Shown here: positions 51,559 to 60,448 of the stretch, in pieces | How the letters are laid out: each line of letters opens with the position of its first letter | How positions within the stretch are numbered: position 1 is the stretch's first letter | Assembly (NCBI RefSeq): GCF_046297895.1 | Contig: NZ_JBKBHC010000005.1 | Span: 310,001 to 374,000 of the forward strand | Length of the DNA: 64,000 bases | Direction: 5' to 3' | Origin: Ferrovibrio sp046297895 | GTDB lineage: Bacteria; Pseudomonadota; Alphaproteobacteria; Ferrovibrionales; Ferrovibrionaceae | Notes under the pieces: generated by a model | Databases searched by the model: none | What the model was told of the DNA's origin: nothing | Seen by the model: only the letters and a program-made list of their open reading frames with translations | Made by a program: the position numbers and the translations under genes

Positions 51559-52841
51559 TAGCTGAACCCGGCCTGGCGCATTTCCGCCGGCTTGTAGATG
51601 TTGCGCAGATCGACCAGTACCGGCTGCTTCAGCAGCGTCTTCATCCGGCCAAGGTCGAGCGCACGGAACTGGTTCCACTCGGTGATGATCACCAGGGCGT
51701 CGGCTCCGCTGGCCGCGTCGTAGGAATCCGAACACCAGACCACGTTCTGCAGCAGCTTCTTCGCCTCGTTCATGCCCTCGGGATCGAAGGCGCGGATCGT
51801 GGCGCCCTTGGCCTGCAGGGCCGGCAGGATCTCCAGGCTGGGACTGTCGCGCATGTCGTCGGTCTCGGGCTTGAAGGTCAGCCCCAGCACGGCAACGGTT
51901 TTGCCCTGCACGCTGCCGCCGCAGGCCTCGATCACCTTGTCGGCCATGCGACGCTTGCGGCGATCATTGATCTCGACCACGGTCTCGACGATGCGAAGCG
52001 GCGCATCGAACTTGCGGCCGGTCGCCACCAGCGCCTGGGTATCCTTCGGAAAGCAGGAGCCGCCATAGCCCGGACCGGCATGCAAGAACTTGCCGCCGAT
52101 GCGGCCATCCAGGCCAATGCCGCGCGCCACGTCCTGCACGTTCACATTCACCTTCTCGCACAGATCGGCGATTTCGTTGATGAAAGTGATCTTGGTGGCC
52201 AGGAAGGCGTTGGCGGCATACTTGATCAGCTCTGCCGTTTCCAGTGCGGTGAACAGGATCGGCGTTTCATTCAGGTAGAGCGGCCGGTAGAGCTGGCGCA
52301 GCAATTCGCGCGCCCGCTCGCTCTCGGCGCCGCAGACCACGCGATCCGGACGCATGAAATCCTCGATCGCCGCGCCTTCGCGCAGGAATTCCGGATTGGA
52401 CGCCACCTCGAATTCGGCATCCGGCCTGGTTTCGCGGATGATGCGCTCGACCTGCCGGCCGGTGCCGACCGGCACCGTGGACTTGGTCACCACCAGGGTA
52501 TAGCCCTCGATGGCCTCGGCGATCTCCTTGGCGGCGGCATAGACGTAGGACAGATCGGCCTCGCCATCGCCGCGGCGCGACGGCGTGCCGACGGCGATGA
52601 AAACGGCATCGGCCGCCTTGACCGCGGCCTTGACGTCCTGGGTGAATGACAGCCGGCCGGCCTTCACATTGCGGGCGACCAGATCCTCAAGCCCTGGTTC
52701 AAAAATCGGGATTTCGCCGCGCAGAAGGCTGCCGATGCGGTCGGGATTCTTATCGACGCAGACGACCGTGTGGCCGAATTCGGAGAAGCAGGTTCCCGAT
52801 ACCAGGCCGACATAGCCGGTGCCGATCATGGCTACACGCAT
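51525..52841 (-). CDS. UDP-glucose 6-dehydrogenase
   Basis: A 438-residue enzyme that oxidises UDP-glucose twice to UDP-glucuronate, a precursor for exopolysaccharide and lipid A-type sugars. The NAD-binding fold is MIGTGYVGLVSGTCFSEFGH; the catalytic cysteine is in GYGGSCFPKDTQAL, and LGLTFKPETDDMRDSPSLEI lies in the C-terminal domain. It lies 25 bases downstream of galU, the gene producing its substrate. Its 3' end overlaps the MFS gene. Confidence 0.94.
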   Translation of the reverse strand: MRVAMIGTGYVGLVSGTCFSEFGHTVVCVDKNPDRIGSLLRGEIPIFEPGLEDLVARNVKAGRLSFTQDVKAAVKAADAVFIAVGTPSRRGDGEADLSYVYAAAKEIAEAIEGYTLVVTKSTVPVGTGRQVERIIRETRPDAEFEVASNPEFLREGAAIEDFMRPDRVVCGAESERARELLRQLYRPLYLNETPILFTALETAELIKYAANAFLATKITFINEIADLCEKVNVNVQDVARGIGLDGRIGGKFLHAGPGYGGSCFPKDTQALVATGRKFDAPLRIVETVVEINDRRKRRMADKVIEACGGSVQGKTVAVLGLTFKPETDDMRDSPSLEILPALQAKGATIRAFDPEGMNEAKKLLQNVVWCSDSYDAASGADALVIITEWNQFRALDLGRMKTLLKQPVLVDLRNIYKPAEMRQAGFSYYSVGRPAFKP

Positions 52842-52866
52842 CGTTTAATCCCCCAGCCCTGGCTTG

Positions 52867-53745
52867 TCAGAGCGTCTTGCTGATGTCGCGAATGATGTCG
52901 GCCGCATCCTTGCGCATGTCCTGCCGATGCAGGGCGAATGCAATGTTGGCATGCAGGAAGCCGATCTTGTCGCCGCAATCGTAGCGCGTACCCGAGAAAC
53001 GCAGGCCGTGGAACGGCACCTCGCCGATCATGCGGGCCAAAGCATCGGTGAGCTGGATTTCGCCGCCGGCACCGCGCTGCACCTTGTCGAGGTGATCGAA
53101 AACGCTGGGCTGCAGGATATAACGGCCGATAACGGCCGTGCGCGACGGCGCCTTGTCCGGGCTGGGCTTCTCGACCAGACCCTTCACTTCAACCATCCTG
53201 TCGGCATCCTTGCCGGGCTGAATGATGCCGTAGCGCTTGGTGTGTTCCTGCGGCACGTCCATGGCGGCAATCATGTTGCCGCCCACCTTGTTGTAGGCCT
53301 CGACCATCTCGGCCAGGCAGCCGCGCGGGGAGAGGATCAGGTCGTCGGCCAGCAGAACGGCAAAGGGTTCGTTGCCGACCAGCGACTTGGCGCAGCGCAC
53401 GGCATGGCCCAGTCCCTGCGGTTCCATCTGGCGCGTATAGGATACCGCACCGGCCTTGGGCATCCAGCTGTTGATGGCCTCCAGCAGATCAGTCTTGTCG
53501 CGCTCGCGCAGCACGTCTTCCAGTTCATACGACCGGTCGAAATGATCTTCGATGGCCTGCTTGCCGCGGCCGGTAACGAAAATGAATTCCTCGATCCCCG
53601 CCGCCTGGGCTTCCTCGACCGCGTACTGGATCAGCGGCTTGTCCACCACCGGCAGCATCTCTTTGGGCATCGCCTTGGTGGCCGGCAGAAAACGGGTGCC
53701 GAGGCCGCCGACGGGGAACACGGCAGTACGGATCGGACGGATCAT
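52867..53745 (-). CDS. galU: UTP-glucose-1-phosphate uridylyltransferase
   Basis: A 292-residue enzyme making UDP-glucose from glucose 1-phosphate and UTP. The nucleotide loop PVGGLGTRFLPATKAMPKEM and EMLPVVDKPLIQYAVEEA, plus LADDLILSPRG and VEKPSPDKAPSRTAVIGRYI, match GalU. The start at 53745 gives MIRPIRTAVFPVGG; the open frame 48 codons further upstream has no support. First gene of galU-ugd. Confidence 0.95.
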   Translation of the reverse strand: MIRPIRTAVFPVGGLGTRFLPATKAMPKEMLPVVDKPLIQYAVEEAQAAGIEEFIFVTGRGKQAIEDHFDRSYELEDVLRERDKTDLLEAINSWMPKAGAVSYTRQMEPQGLGHAVRCAKSLVGNEPFAVLLADDLILSPRGCLAEMVEAYNKVGGNMIAAMDVPQEHTKRYGIIQPGKDADRMVEVKGLVEKPSPDKAPSRTAVIGRYILQPSVFDHLDKVQRGAGGEIQLTDALARMIGEVPFHGLRFSGTRYDCGDKIGFLHANIAFALHRQDMRKDAADIIRDISKTL

Positions 53746-54043
53746 GGATGGCGCGACTTTCTTGGTTGTTGCTGCGGGCGGATGATTCGGCCTGATGTCC
53801 CGGCTCTGGTCTTCCGGACGATTCCCTCCCGGGACACAGCCGGGTTTTACGCCGGCCCAATGGGCGGTGCAATGGGGGCGGCCGAACAAGTCATATCGGC
53901 TTTATCCTGTTGTAATGGGGCAGAAATACGGCCATTCGCGGCCGATTTGCGGGCGGTCCGGCCTGCTTCCCCTGCCCGGCTCGCCGCCGTATCATGCCCG
54001 GCCGGAAGGAAAGCCCCGAAGACGCACCCGAGGAAAAGCCCCA
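53746..54043. other. intergenic region between galU and the enoyl-CoA hydratase gene
   Basis: 298 bases between divergent starts. It must hold promoters for both sides. A weak 5-bp hairpin, CCCGG/CCGGG (53828-53844), followed by TTTTAC, is seen, but no convincing -35/-10 pair or conserved site was identified by eye. Confidence 0.4.
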
Positions 54044-54844
54044 ATGTCCGCCGCGCCAGACCTGACCGCCACGCCCGTCCTGCGCGACCAGCCTGAAGCA
54101 GGGATCGCCCGACTGACCCTGAACCGGCCCAAGGCCTATAACAGCCTTTCGGTCGGGATGATGGCGGCATTGCAGGCCGAGCTGGACCTGATCAAGGCCG
54201 ACCTCGCCATCAAGGCGGTGATCGTCGCCGCCAACGGCCCGGGCTTCTGCGCCGGGCATGACCTGAAGGAAGTGCGCGCCAATCCGGGCCGGCAGCATTA
54301 CGAAGCCCTGTTCCGGCAATGCTCGATGCTGATGCAGTCCATCATCGCCCTGCCCCAGCCGGTGATCGCCCAGGTACATGGCATCGCCACCGCCGCCGGC
54401 TGCCAGCTTGTCGCAAGCTGTGACCTGGCGGTGGCGGCCGACACCGCGCGCTTCGCCACGCCGGGCGTGAATATCGGCCTGTTCTGCTCGACGCCGATGG
54501 TGGCGCTGTCGCGCAATGTCTCGCGCAAACATGCCATGGAAATGCTCCTGACCGGCGACATGCTGCCGGCCAGCCGCGCCGCCGAGATCGGCCTGGTCAA
54601 CCGCGTGGTGCCGGAAGCCGGTCTGGCCGATGCTGCGCTGGGCCTTGCCCGCCAGATCGCCGCGAAATCGCCGCTGACCGTCAAGATCGGCAAACAGGCT
54701 TTCTACCGCCAGCTCGATATGACTCTGGCCCAGGCTTACGATTATGCCAGCCGGGTGATGACGGAAAACATGCTGGCCCACGATGCCGAGGAAGGCATTG
54801 ATGCCTTCATCCAGAAACGCGAACCGAAATGGGAAGGGCGCTGA
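54044..54844 (+). CDS. enoyl-CoA hydratase/isomerase family protein
   Basis: A 266-residue crotonase-fold protein. ARLTLNRPKAYNSLSVGM starts the fold and GPGFCAGHDLKEV is the oxyanion-hole/CoA region; HGIATAAGCQLVASCDLAVA provides the second oxyanion Gly. One catalytic Glu typical of hydratases is not clearly recognised, so it could be an ECHDC3-like member with a different reaction. The start follows AGGAAA. The next gene starts with GTG 1 base after the stop, forming an operon with a CoA-binding protein and MetY. Confidence 0.85.
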   Translation: MSAAPDLTATPVLRDQPEAGIARLTLNRPKAYNSLSVGMMAALQAELDLIKADLAIKAVIVAANGPGFCAGHDLKEVRANPGRQHYEALFRQCSMLMQSIIALPQPVIAQVHGIATAAGCQLVASCDLAVAADTARFATPGVNIGLFCSTPMVALSRNVSRKHAMEMLLTGDMLPASRAAEIGLVNRVVPEAGLADAALGLARQIAAKSPLTVKIGKQAFYRQLDMTLAQAYDYASRVMTENMLAHDAEEGIDAFIQKREPKWEGR

Positions 54845-54845
54845 C

Positions 54846-55349
54846 GTGAGCGCGACATTGGACAAGATCGACCACGACAACTATGACGACGATTATATCC
54901 GCGGCATCCTGCGCCGCGTGAACGTGATCGCCATGGTGGGTGCCAGCCCGAACTGGAATCGCCCCTCCTACTTCGCCATGAAATACCTTCAGCACAAGGG
55001 CTACCGCGTCATCCCGGTGAACCCAAAGGAAGCCGGCGGCGAGATCCTGGGCGAGAAGGTCTATGCCAGCCTGGCCGACATTCCGGTGAAGGTGGACATG
55101 GTGGATTGCTTTCGCGCCTCGGCCGCCATCCCGCCGATTGCCGACGAGGCCATCAGGATCGGCGCTAAGGTGCTGTGGATGCAGCTCGGCGTGCGCCATG
55201 ACGAGGCCGCCGCCAAGGCCGAGGCGGCAGGACTGCAGGTGGTTATGAACCGCTGCCCCAAGATCGAATTCGGCCGCCTCAGCCGGGAGATCGGCTGGAT
55301 GGGCGTCAACACCCGCGTCATCAATTCCAGGAAGCAGAACAGGATCTGA
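54846..55349 (+). CDS. CoA-binding domain protein
   Basis: A 167-residue protein with a stand-alone CoA-binding (Rossmann) domain: VNVIAMVGASPNWNRPSYFA, then YRVIPVNPKEAGGEILGEKV. The family, similar to YccU, has no known catalytic activity and may regulate or sense CoA. The start is GTG 54846, one base after the previous stop. The O-acetylhomoserine sulfhydrylase gene follows 2 bases after, so the three genes form one operon. Confidence 0.87.
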   Translation: MSATLDKIDHDNYDDDYIRGILRRVNVIAMVGASPNWNRPSYFAMKYLQHKGYRVIPVNPKEAGGEILGEKVYASLADIPVKVDMVDCFRASAAIPPIADEAIRIGAKVLWMQLGVRHDEAAAKAEAAGLQVVMNRCPKIEFGRLSREIGWMGVNTRVINSRKQNRI

Positions 55350-55351
55350 CC

Positions 55352-56671
55352 GTGGCTTCAGAGAAAAAGACTGCCGCGCGTACGGCAGACAACGCCTCGC
55401 CATTCGGGTTCGATACCCTGCAGGTGCATGCCGGTACCGCGCCGGATCCGGTCACTGGTGCGCGCAGCACGCCGATCTACCAGACCACGGCCTTCGTCTT
55501 CGATGATGCCGACCAGGCCGCGTCGCTGTTCAATCTGCAAAGTTTCGGAAACATCTACACTCGCCTGACCAATCCGACCACGGCGGTACTGGAGCAGAAG
55601 GTCGCGGCGCTGGAGAATGCCCGGGCGGCAACCGCGGTGGCCTCGGGCCACGCATCCCAGCTCGTCACCTTTCACATGCTGATGAATCCGGGCGACCATA
55701 TCGTCGCCTCCAGCAAGCTCTATGGCGGCTCGATCACCCAGCTCGGCGTCAGCTTCAAGCGTTTCGACTGGCATACCACCTTCGTCGATCCCGACGACAT
55801 CGATGGTTTTGCCGCCGCCATCACGCCCAGGACCAGGGCGATCTATGCCGAAAGCCTGTCCAATCCCGGCGGCGTTGTCTGCGACATCGCGGCACTGGCC
55901 GATATCGCACACGCGGCCGGCATCCCGCTGATCATCGACAACACCATGGCCTCGCCTTATTTGTGCCGGCCGATCGAGCATGGCGCCGATATCGTGCTGC
56001 ATTCCGCCACCAAGTTTCTTGGCGGCCATGGCAACTCGATGGGTGGTGTGATCGTCGATTCCGGCAAGTTCGACTGGGGCCAGAACGACAAGTTTCCGCA
56101 TCTGGCCCAGCCCTCGCCGGCCTATCATGGCCTCACCTTCTGGGAAACCTTCGGCGACATGGCCTTTGCGGTCGCCTGCCGCGTGATTTCGCTGCGCGAT
56201 CTGGGGCCGGCCATATCGCCATTCAACGCTTTCATGATCCTGACGGGCATGGAGACCTTGTCCCTGCGCATGCGCAAGCACTGCGACAATGCGCTGGCCA
56301 TTGCCGAATTCCTGGCAAAACACCCGAAGGTGGCTTGGGTTTCCTATGCCGGCCTGAAAGGCGACAGGTATCATGCGCTGGCGAGGAAATACCTGCCGAA
56401 TGGCGCCGGATCGACGTTCACCTTCGGCCTGAAAGGCGGCTACGAGGCCGGGCTCAAGTTCGTCGACACCGTACAGATATTCTCGCATCTGGCGAATGTG
56501 GGCGATACGCGCAGCCTGGTGATCCATCCGGCCTCCACCACACACCGCCAACTGACCAGCGAGCAGCGCGCTGCCGCCGGCTCGGGCGACGATGTGATCC
56601 GCCTGTCCATCGGCATCGAGGATGTGGCCGATCTGATCAAGGATCTGGACAGGGCTCTCAATGCGGCCTGA
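55352..56671 (+). CDS. metY: O-acetylhomoserine aminocarboxypropyltransferase (sulfhydrylase)
   Basis: A 439-residue PLP enzyme of the Cys/Met metabolism family that makes homocysteine from O-acetylhomoserine and sulfide. The PLP lysine is in HSATKFLGGHGNSMGG, and the N-terminus has FDTLQVHAGTAPDPVTGARS and YTRLTNPTTAVLEQKVA. Length fits MetY rather than the shorter MetZ/MetB. It begins at GTG 55352, 2 bases after the preceding gene. It could serve methionine synthesis downstream of homoserine dehydrogenase (10893-12212). Confidence 0.92.
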   Translation: MASEKKTAARTADNASPFGFDTLQVHAGTAPDPVTGARSTPIYQTTAFVFDDADQAASLFNLQSFGNIYTRLTNPTTAVLEQKVAALENARAATAVASGHASQLVTFHMLMNPGDHIVASSKLYGGSITQLGVSFKRFDWHTTFVDPDDIDGFAAAITPRTRAIYAESLSNPGGVVCDIAALADIAHAAGIPLIIDNTMASPYLCRPIEHGADIVLHSATKFLGGHGNSMGGVIVDSGKFDWGQNDKFPHLAQPSPAYHGLTFWETFGDMAFAVACRVISLRDLGPAISPFNAFMILTGMETLSLRMRKHCDNALAIAEFLAKHPKVAWVSYAGLKGDRYHALARKYLPNGAGSTFTFGLKGGYEAGLKFVDTVQIFSHLANVGDTRSLVIHPASTTHRQLTSEQRAAAGSGDDVIRLSIGIEDVADLIKDLDRALNAA

Positions 56672-56674
56672 CCC

Positions 56675-57541
56675 TCAGGCGGCGTTGCACTTGCGGAACT
56701 GAGTCGGCGTCAGGCCGGTCTGCCTGGTGAAAAAGCGCGTGAAGTAGGCCGGATCGTCGAAACCCAGGGAATAGGCGATCTCCTTTACCGACAGCACGGT
56801 GAAGGTGAGGTCGCGGGTGGCTTCCAGCACGATGCGCTGGTTGATTGCACCCAGGGCCGATGTGTTCAGCGCCGCACGGCAGACGCGGTTGAGATGCACC
56901 TCTGATATGCCCAGGCGGCCGGCATAGAAGGCCACGCTGCGCTCGGTTCGGTATGCCTGGTCCAGCAGGATGCGAAACTGCATCGCATAGCGGGCCGTGC
57001 GGTTCGGCGCCGCTTCGGCGGCCTGCGCCGTCTGCGCCGCCAGCCGACCCAGCGTGATCAGCAGGATACCGACATGCGCCTCGATCAGGCCAAAACGCCC
57101 GGGCGCGCTGCCGGGGAATTCCCGCGCCACCGCCGCCACGCTGCGCTCGATCTCGGGCGCCGCATCGCCCAGCGTTATCGCCTGCGGTTCGGCCAGCAAG
57201 GCCTGCAATCCCGATCCCGGACCCAGAATGCGGTTCACCTGCTCGCCCAGCAGGGTGATCACATGCCCTTCGGTATCGGGCGAGAAACGGAAGCCATGCA
57301 CGATACCGGGCGAAACGGTCACGGCCATGCCGGCTTGCAGAGGCACGGCCCGGCCACCCAGCCGGGCCTCGCCCTGCCCCTGGGTCATGTTCAGAATTTG
57401 AAAGAAATGCTGGTGCCGGTGCAGCCCGATCTCCCAGTCAAACAGGGCCGAGCGGGCGGGAATCGATTCGCAATGCAGCCAGTTCGCATATGCGGTATGA
57501 TCGGCCTCGCCGTAGAGGGCGTAGGTGGGGACAGCGGACAC
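56675..57541 (-). CDS. AraC family transcriptional regulator, probable activator of pobA
   Basis: A 288-residue regulator with an N-terminal cupin-like sensor (residues ~25-150, with LHRHQHFFQILNMTQGQGEA) and a C-terminal AraC HTH region (RLGISEVHLNRVCRAALN, SLGFDDPAYFTRFFTRQTGL). It is divergent from pobA, sharing a 123-base promoter region, the arrangement of AraC-type PobR, which activates pobA in response to 4-hydroxybenzoate. That role is inferred from position and family. The C-terminal HTH is complete. Confidence 0.85.
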   Translation of the reverse strand: MSAVPTYALYGEADHTAYANWLHCESIPARSALFDWEIGLHRHQHFFQILNMTQGQGEARLGGRAVPLQAGMAVTVSPGIVHGFRFSPDTEGHVITLLGEQVNRILGPGSGLQALLAEPQAITLGDAAPEIERSVAAVAREFPGSAPGRFGLIEAHVGILLITLGRLAAQTAQAAEAAPNRTARYAMQFRILLDQAYRTERSVAFYAGRLGISEVHLNRVCRAALNTSALGAINQRIVLEATRDLTFTVLSVKEIAYSLGFDDPAYFTRFFTRQTGLTPTQFRKCNAA

Positions 57542-57664
57542 GGGGCTCCTGGGACTGCTGTTTCCGATGTTTGGATTGTCCTAGGTTTTGTTGCCCCTGT
57601 CCATCGCCGCACAGCCGGGCCGGCGCTAGCTTCTGCCCCCGACACGGTTCAGGAGGAAACCACC
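57542..57664. promoter_or_regulatory. pobA / regulator divergent promoter region
   Basis: 123 bases between the two starts. An imperfect AT-rich stretch with CCTAGG lies near 57580, and a strong AGGAGG ribosome site for pobA lies at 57651-57656. A regulator binding site must be here, but no clear repeat could be assigned by eye. Confidence 0.45.
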
Positions 57665-58834
57665 ATGCGCACCCAGGTCGCCATCATCGGCGCCGGCCCC
57701 TCGGGCCTGCTGCTCGGCCAGTTGCTTGCCAAACACGGCATCGACAACGTGATCCTGGAACGCCAGACCGGCGAGTATGTGCTGGGCCGCATCCGTGCCG
57801 GCGTGATCGAAAAAGGCGCCGCCGACCTGCTGGACGAGGCCGGCTGCGGCGCCCGCATGCATCGCGAAGGCCTGATCCACGATGGCATCGAGATTTCCTT
57901 CGGCGGCGCGCGCCACCGCATCAACTTCAAAAACCTGATCGGCAAGAGCGTGATCGTCTATGGCCAGACCGAGATCACCCGCGACCTGATGGACGGTCGC
58001 GCCGCCATCGGCGCGCAGACCATCTACGAGGCGGAGGATGTAAGCCTGCACGATATCGGCACCGACAGGCCGAAAGTGCGCTACAGCAAGGATGGCCAGA
58101 CGCACGAGATCGAATGCGACTTCATCGCCGGCTGCGACGGTTTCCACGGGGTGAGCCGCAAGAGCATCCCGGCCGAGGTACTGAAGACCTTCGAGCGGGT
58201 CTATCCCTTCGGCTGGCTCGGCATCCTGGTCGACAAGCCGCCGGTGTCAGACGAGCTGATCTATGCCAACCACGAGCGCGGCTTTGCGCTCTGCTCGATG
58301 CGCTCGCCGACGCGCAGCCGCCTCTATATCCAGTGCCGACTGGACGACAAGGTGGAGGACTGGTCGGACGAGGCCTTCTACGAGGAGCTCAAGCGCCGGC
58401 TGGATGATGAGGCGATCAAGCGCCTGCAGCCCGGCCCCTCCATCGAGAAGAGCATCGCACCGCTGCGCAGCTTCGTGGCCGAGCCGATGCGCCATGGCCG
58501 CCTGTTCCTGGCCGGCGACGCTGCCCATATCGTGCCGCCGACCGGCGCGAAGGGCCTGAATCTGGCCGCCAGCGACGTGTATTACCTGTGGCAGGCGCTG
58601 GTGGAGTATTACAAGCGCCAGTCGCCGGCCGGCATCAACGCCTATTCCGCCCGCGCCCTCAGCCGCGTGTGGAAAGCCGAGCGTTTCTCGTGGTGGATGA
58701 CCTCGCAGCTGCACCGCTTTCCCGAGAGCAGCGGCTTCGACCAGAAGATCCAGCGCAGCGAGCTGGAATACCTGGTTTCGTCGCAGGCGGCGATGACGGC
58801 TCTGGCCGAGAATTACGTCGGCCTGCCCTACTAA
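57665..58834 (+). CDS. pobA: 4-hydroxybenzoate 3-monooxygenase
   Basis: A 389-residue flavoprotein that hydroxylates 4-hydroxybenzoate to protocatechuate with NADPH. FAD motifs are QVAIIGAGPSGLLLGQLL and the LFLAGDAAHIVPPTGAKG region. LNLAASDVYYLWQALVEYY and the conserved C-terminus match PobA; length is normal. The start at 57665 follows AGGAGG. Ring-cleavage genes for protocatechuate are not in the window. The next gene, an MFS transporter, converges with a 3-base gap. Confidence 0.95.
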   Translation: MRTQVAIIGAGPSGLLLGQLLAKHGIDNVILERQTGEYVLGRIRAGVIEKGAADLLDEAGCGARMHREGLIHDGIEISFGGARHRINFKNLIGKSVIVYGQTEITRDLMDGRAAIGAQTIYEAEDVSLHDIGTDRPKVRYSKDGQTHEIECDFIAGCDGFHGVSRKSIPAEVLKTFERVYPFGWLGILVDKPPVSDELIYANHERGFALCSMRSPTRSRLYIQCRLDDKVEDWSDEAFYEELKRRLDDEAIKRLQPGPSIEKSIAPLRSFVAEPMRHGRLFLAGDAAHIVPPTGAKGLNLAASDVYYLWQALVEYYKRQSPAGINAYSARALSRVWKAERFSWWMTSQLHRFPESSGFDQKIQRSELEYLVSSQAAMTALAENYVGLPY

Positions 58835-58837
58835 GCC

Positions 58838-60046
58838 TTATTCGGCCGGGGCCGGCACCGGTTCAGCCCCGGCATCCTTGGCCTCGCGCGGCAGCAGCAG
58901 GGCGAACAGCCCCGCCCCGGCCGCGCAGGCCGCCAGCAGGATGAACAGGATGTCCAGCGTGCCGGTGAACTGATAGATCACCGGAATCACCGCCACGCCC
59001 AGCGACGAGACGCCAAGGGTGAGCACAAACTTGCCGCCGAAGGCCCGGCCGCGCCATTGTGGCGGGGTGTATTTCGCCAGCAGGGAATTCTCCGCCGGCT
59101 GGCCGGCCACGTTCAGGCTGACCATCAGGGCCGCCACCGGCACCAGGGCCGGATGGATCAGCAGCATGGCCGTGAGGATGACCGGGATCTGCAGCCACTG
59201 CACCACGATATAGACGCCGCGCAGGGAATAGCGGTCGGCCAGTTCGCCGCCGACAAGCTGCGACAGCGCCGAGCAGGTATAGACGATGGTGACCATGCCG
59301 CCGATGCCCAGCATGCTGTCGTTGAACACGGCCGACAGACGGCTGTCGAACACCTTGGGCAGGGCAAAGGCCGTGGCCTGGAAGATCAGCCCGGTGCAGA
59401 GCATGGTGGCGGACATCACCCAGAAGACGCGCCATATGTCGCCCTTCACCGGCACGGGCGTCGGCACGGCATCCTCGCCGCGATCCAGCAACAGGTTCAT
59501 CTGCCGCGCCCAGACGAAGGCCAGGCCGGTAACCAGGCATACGGCGCCGGGGACGATGAAGGCGGCGCGCCAGCCCCACAGATCGGCCAGCAGACCGGCG
59601 ACCAGAGCCGCGCCGGCCGTGCCGACCGAACCGAACAGGCCGTTGACGCCGAGCGCCCGGCCGCGATTGACCGCATTGCGCACAAGCCAGGGGATGCCGA
59701 CCGGGTGATAGATGGCCGCAAACAGCCCGATGCCCGACAGGCCGAGCACGATGCCGAAAGGTGAATCGGCAAAGCCCGTGAGGATCGAGCAGCCGCCGAC
59801 GCCGAGGAAGAACAGCGCCATCATGCCCGAGGCGCTCCATTTGTCGCCCAGCCAGCCCGCGGGAAGCGCGGCGGCGCCGAACAGCACGCTCATCGGGATG
59901 GAAAGCGCGAACAGCTCGGCATAGGACAGGCCCCATTCGCGCTCCAGCACCAGCACCACGGTGGCATAGAGCAATGTGAACAGGTGCGAATAGGTGTGGG
60001 CGAGGCTGGAAAAGGACAGCGTCAGAAAGCCGGCGTGGCGTTGCAT
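58838..60046 (-). CDS. MFS transporter
   Basis: A 402-residue major facilitator with about twelve helices. The start at 60046 follows CGGAG and gives MQRHAGFLTLSFSSLAHTYS, an FSR-like N-terminus; the frame open 14 codons earlier is not supported. Loop 2-3 reads PAGWLGDKWSASGM. The C-terminal tail is charged and variable. It does not resemble aromatic-acid transporters (PcaK) clearly, so a role in 4-hydroxybenzoate uptake is not supported; fosmidomycin-resistance-like members are another option. Confidence 0.82.
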   Translation of the reverse strand: MQRHAGFLTLSFSSLAHTYSHLFTLLYATVVLVLEREWGLSYAELFALSIPMSVLFGAAALPAGWLGDKWSASGMMALFFLGVGGCSILTGFADSPFGIVLGLSGIGLFAAIYHPVGIPWLVRNAVNRGRALGVNGLFGSVGTAGAALVAGLLADLWGWRAAFIVPGAVCLVTGLAFVWARQMNLLLDRGEDAVPTPVPVKGDIWRVFWVMSATMLCTGLIFQATAFALPKVFDSRLSAVFNDSMLGIGGMVTIVYTCSALSQLVGGELADRYSLRGVYIVVQWLQIPVILTAMLLIHPALVPVAALMVSLNVAGQPAENSLLAKYTPPQWRGRAFGGKFVLTLGVSSLGVAVIPVIYQFTGTLDILFILLAACAAGAGLFALLLPREAKDAGAEPVPAPAE

Positions 60047-60121
60047 TCTGGATACTCCGGGAGGCCCCGACAGACTAGCTCCAGCCAACCGTCAGGCAAC
60101 CCCAAAATTGTATCGCAACAC

Positions 60122-60448
60122 TCAATCCCGCCGGGTCTCGCCCAGCAGCCAGGCCACGTAATCCGCGTTGCCGCCCTCGCCTACGCTGAGGGGCAGCACG
60201 CAGGGCACGCTGTAGCCATGCGCCGCCTTGATCGCCGCGGTGGCGGCCTCGACCAGGTCGGGGCGGGTTTTCAGGATCAGCACCGCCTCCTCGCCCCGTT
60301 CCAGTTTTCCCTGCCACCAGTAGAACGAGCGCATGCCGGGGATGATGTTGGCGCAGGCGGCCAGGCGCTGGCCAACCACGGCCCCGGCCACCTTCTCGGC
60401 CTCGGCCGTGCTGGCCGCCGTGCAATAGAGCAGAACGATATCGCTCAT
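60122..60448 (-). CDS. cutA: divalent-cation tolerance protein CutA
   Basis: A 108-residue CutA1 protein. The motif ACANIIPGMRSFYWWQGKLE and ILKTRPDLVEAATAAIKAAH, then HGYSVPCVLPL are the family hallmarks; CutA forms trimers similar to PII proteins. The start at 60448 overlaps the ctaA stop by 4 bases. E. coli CutA was linked to copper tolerance, but the cellular role remains unclear. Confidence 0.93.
   Translation of the reverse strand: MSDIVLLYCTAASTAEAEKVAGAVVGQRLAACANIIPGMRSFYWWQGKLERGEEAVLILKTRPDLVEAATAAIKAAHGYSVPCVLPLSVGEGGNADYVAWLLGETRRD

Noticed and set aside
52867..53889. Longer GalU with a 48-residue N-terminal extension
   Set aside because: The extension has no ribosome site and does not match family N-termini; MIRPIRTAVFPVGG at 53745 does.
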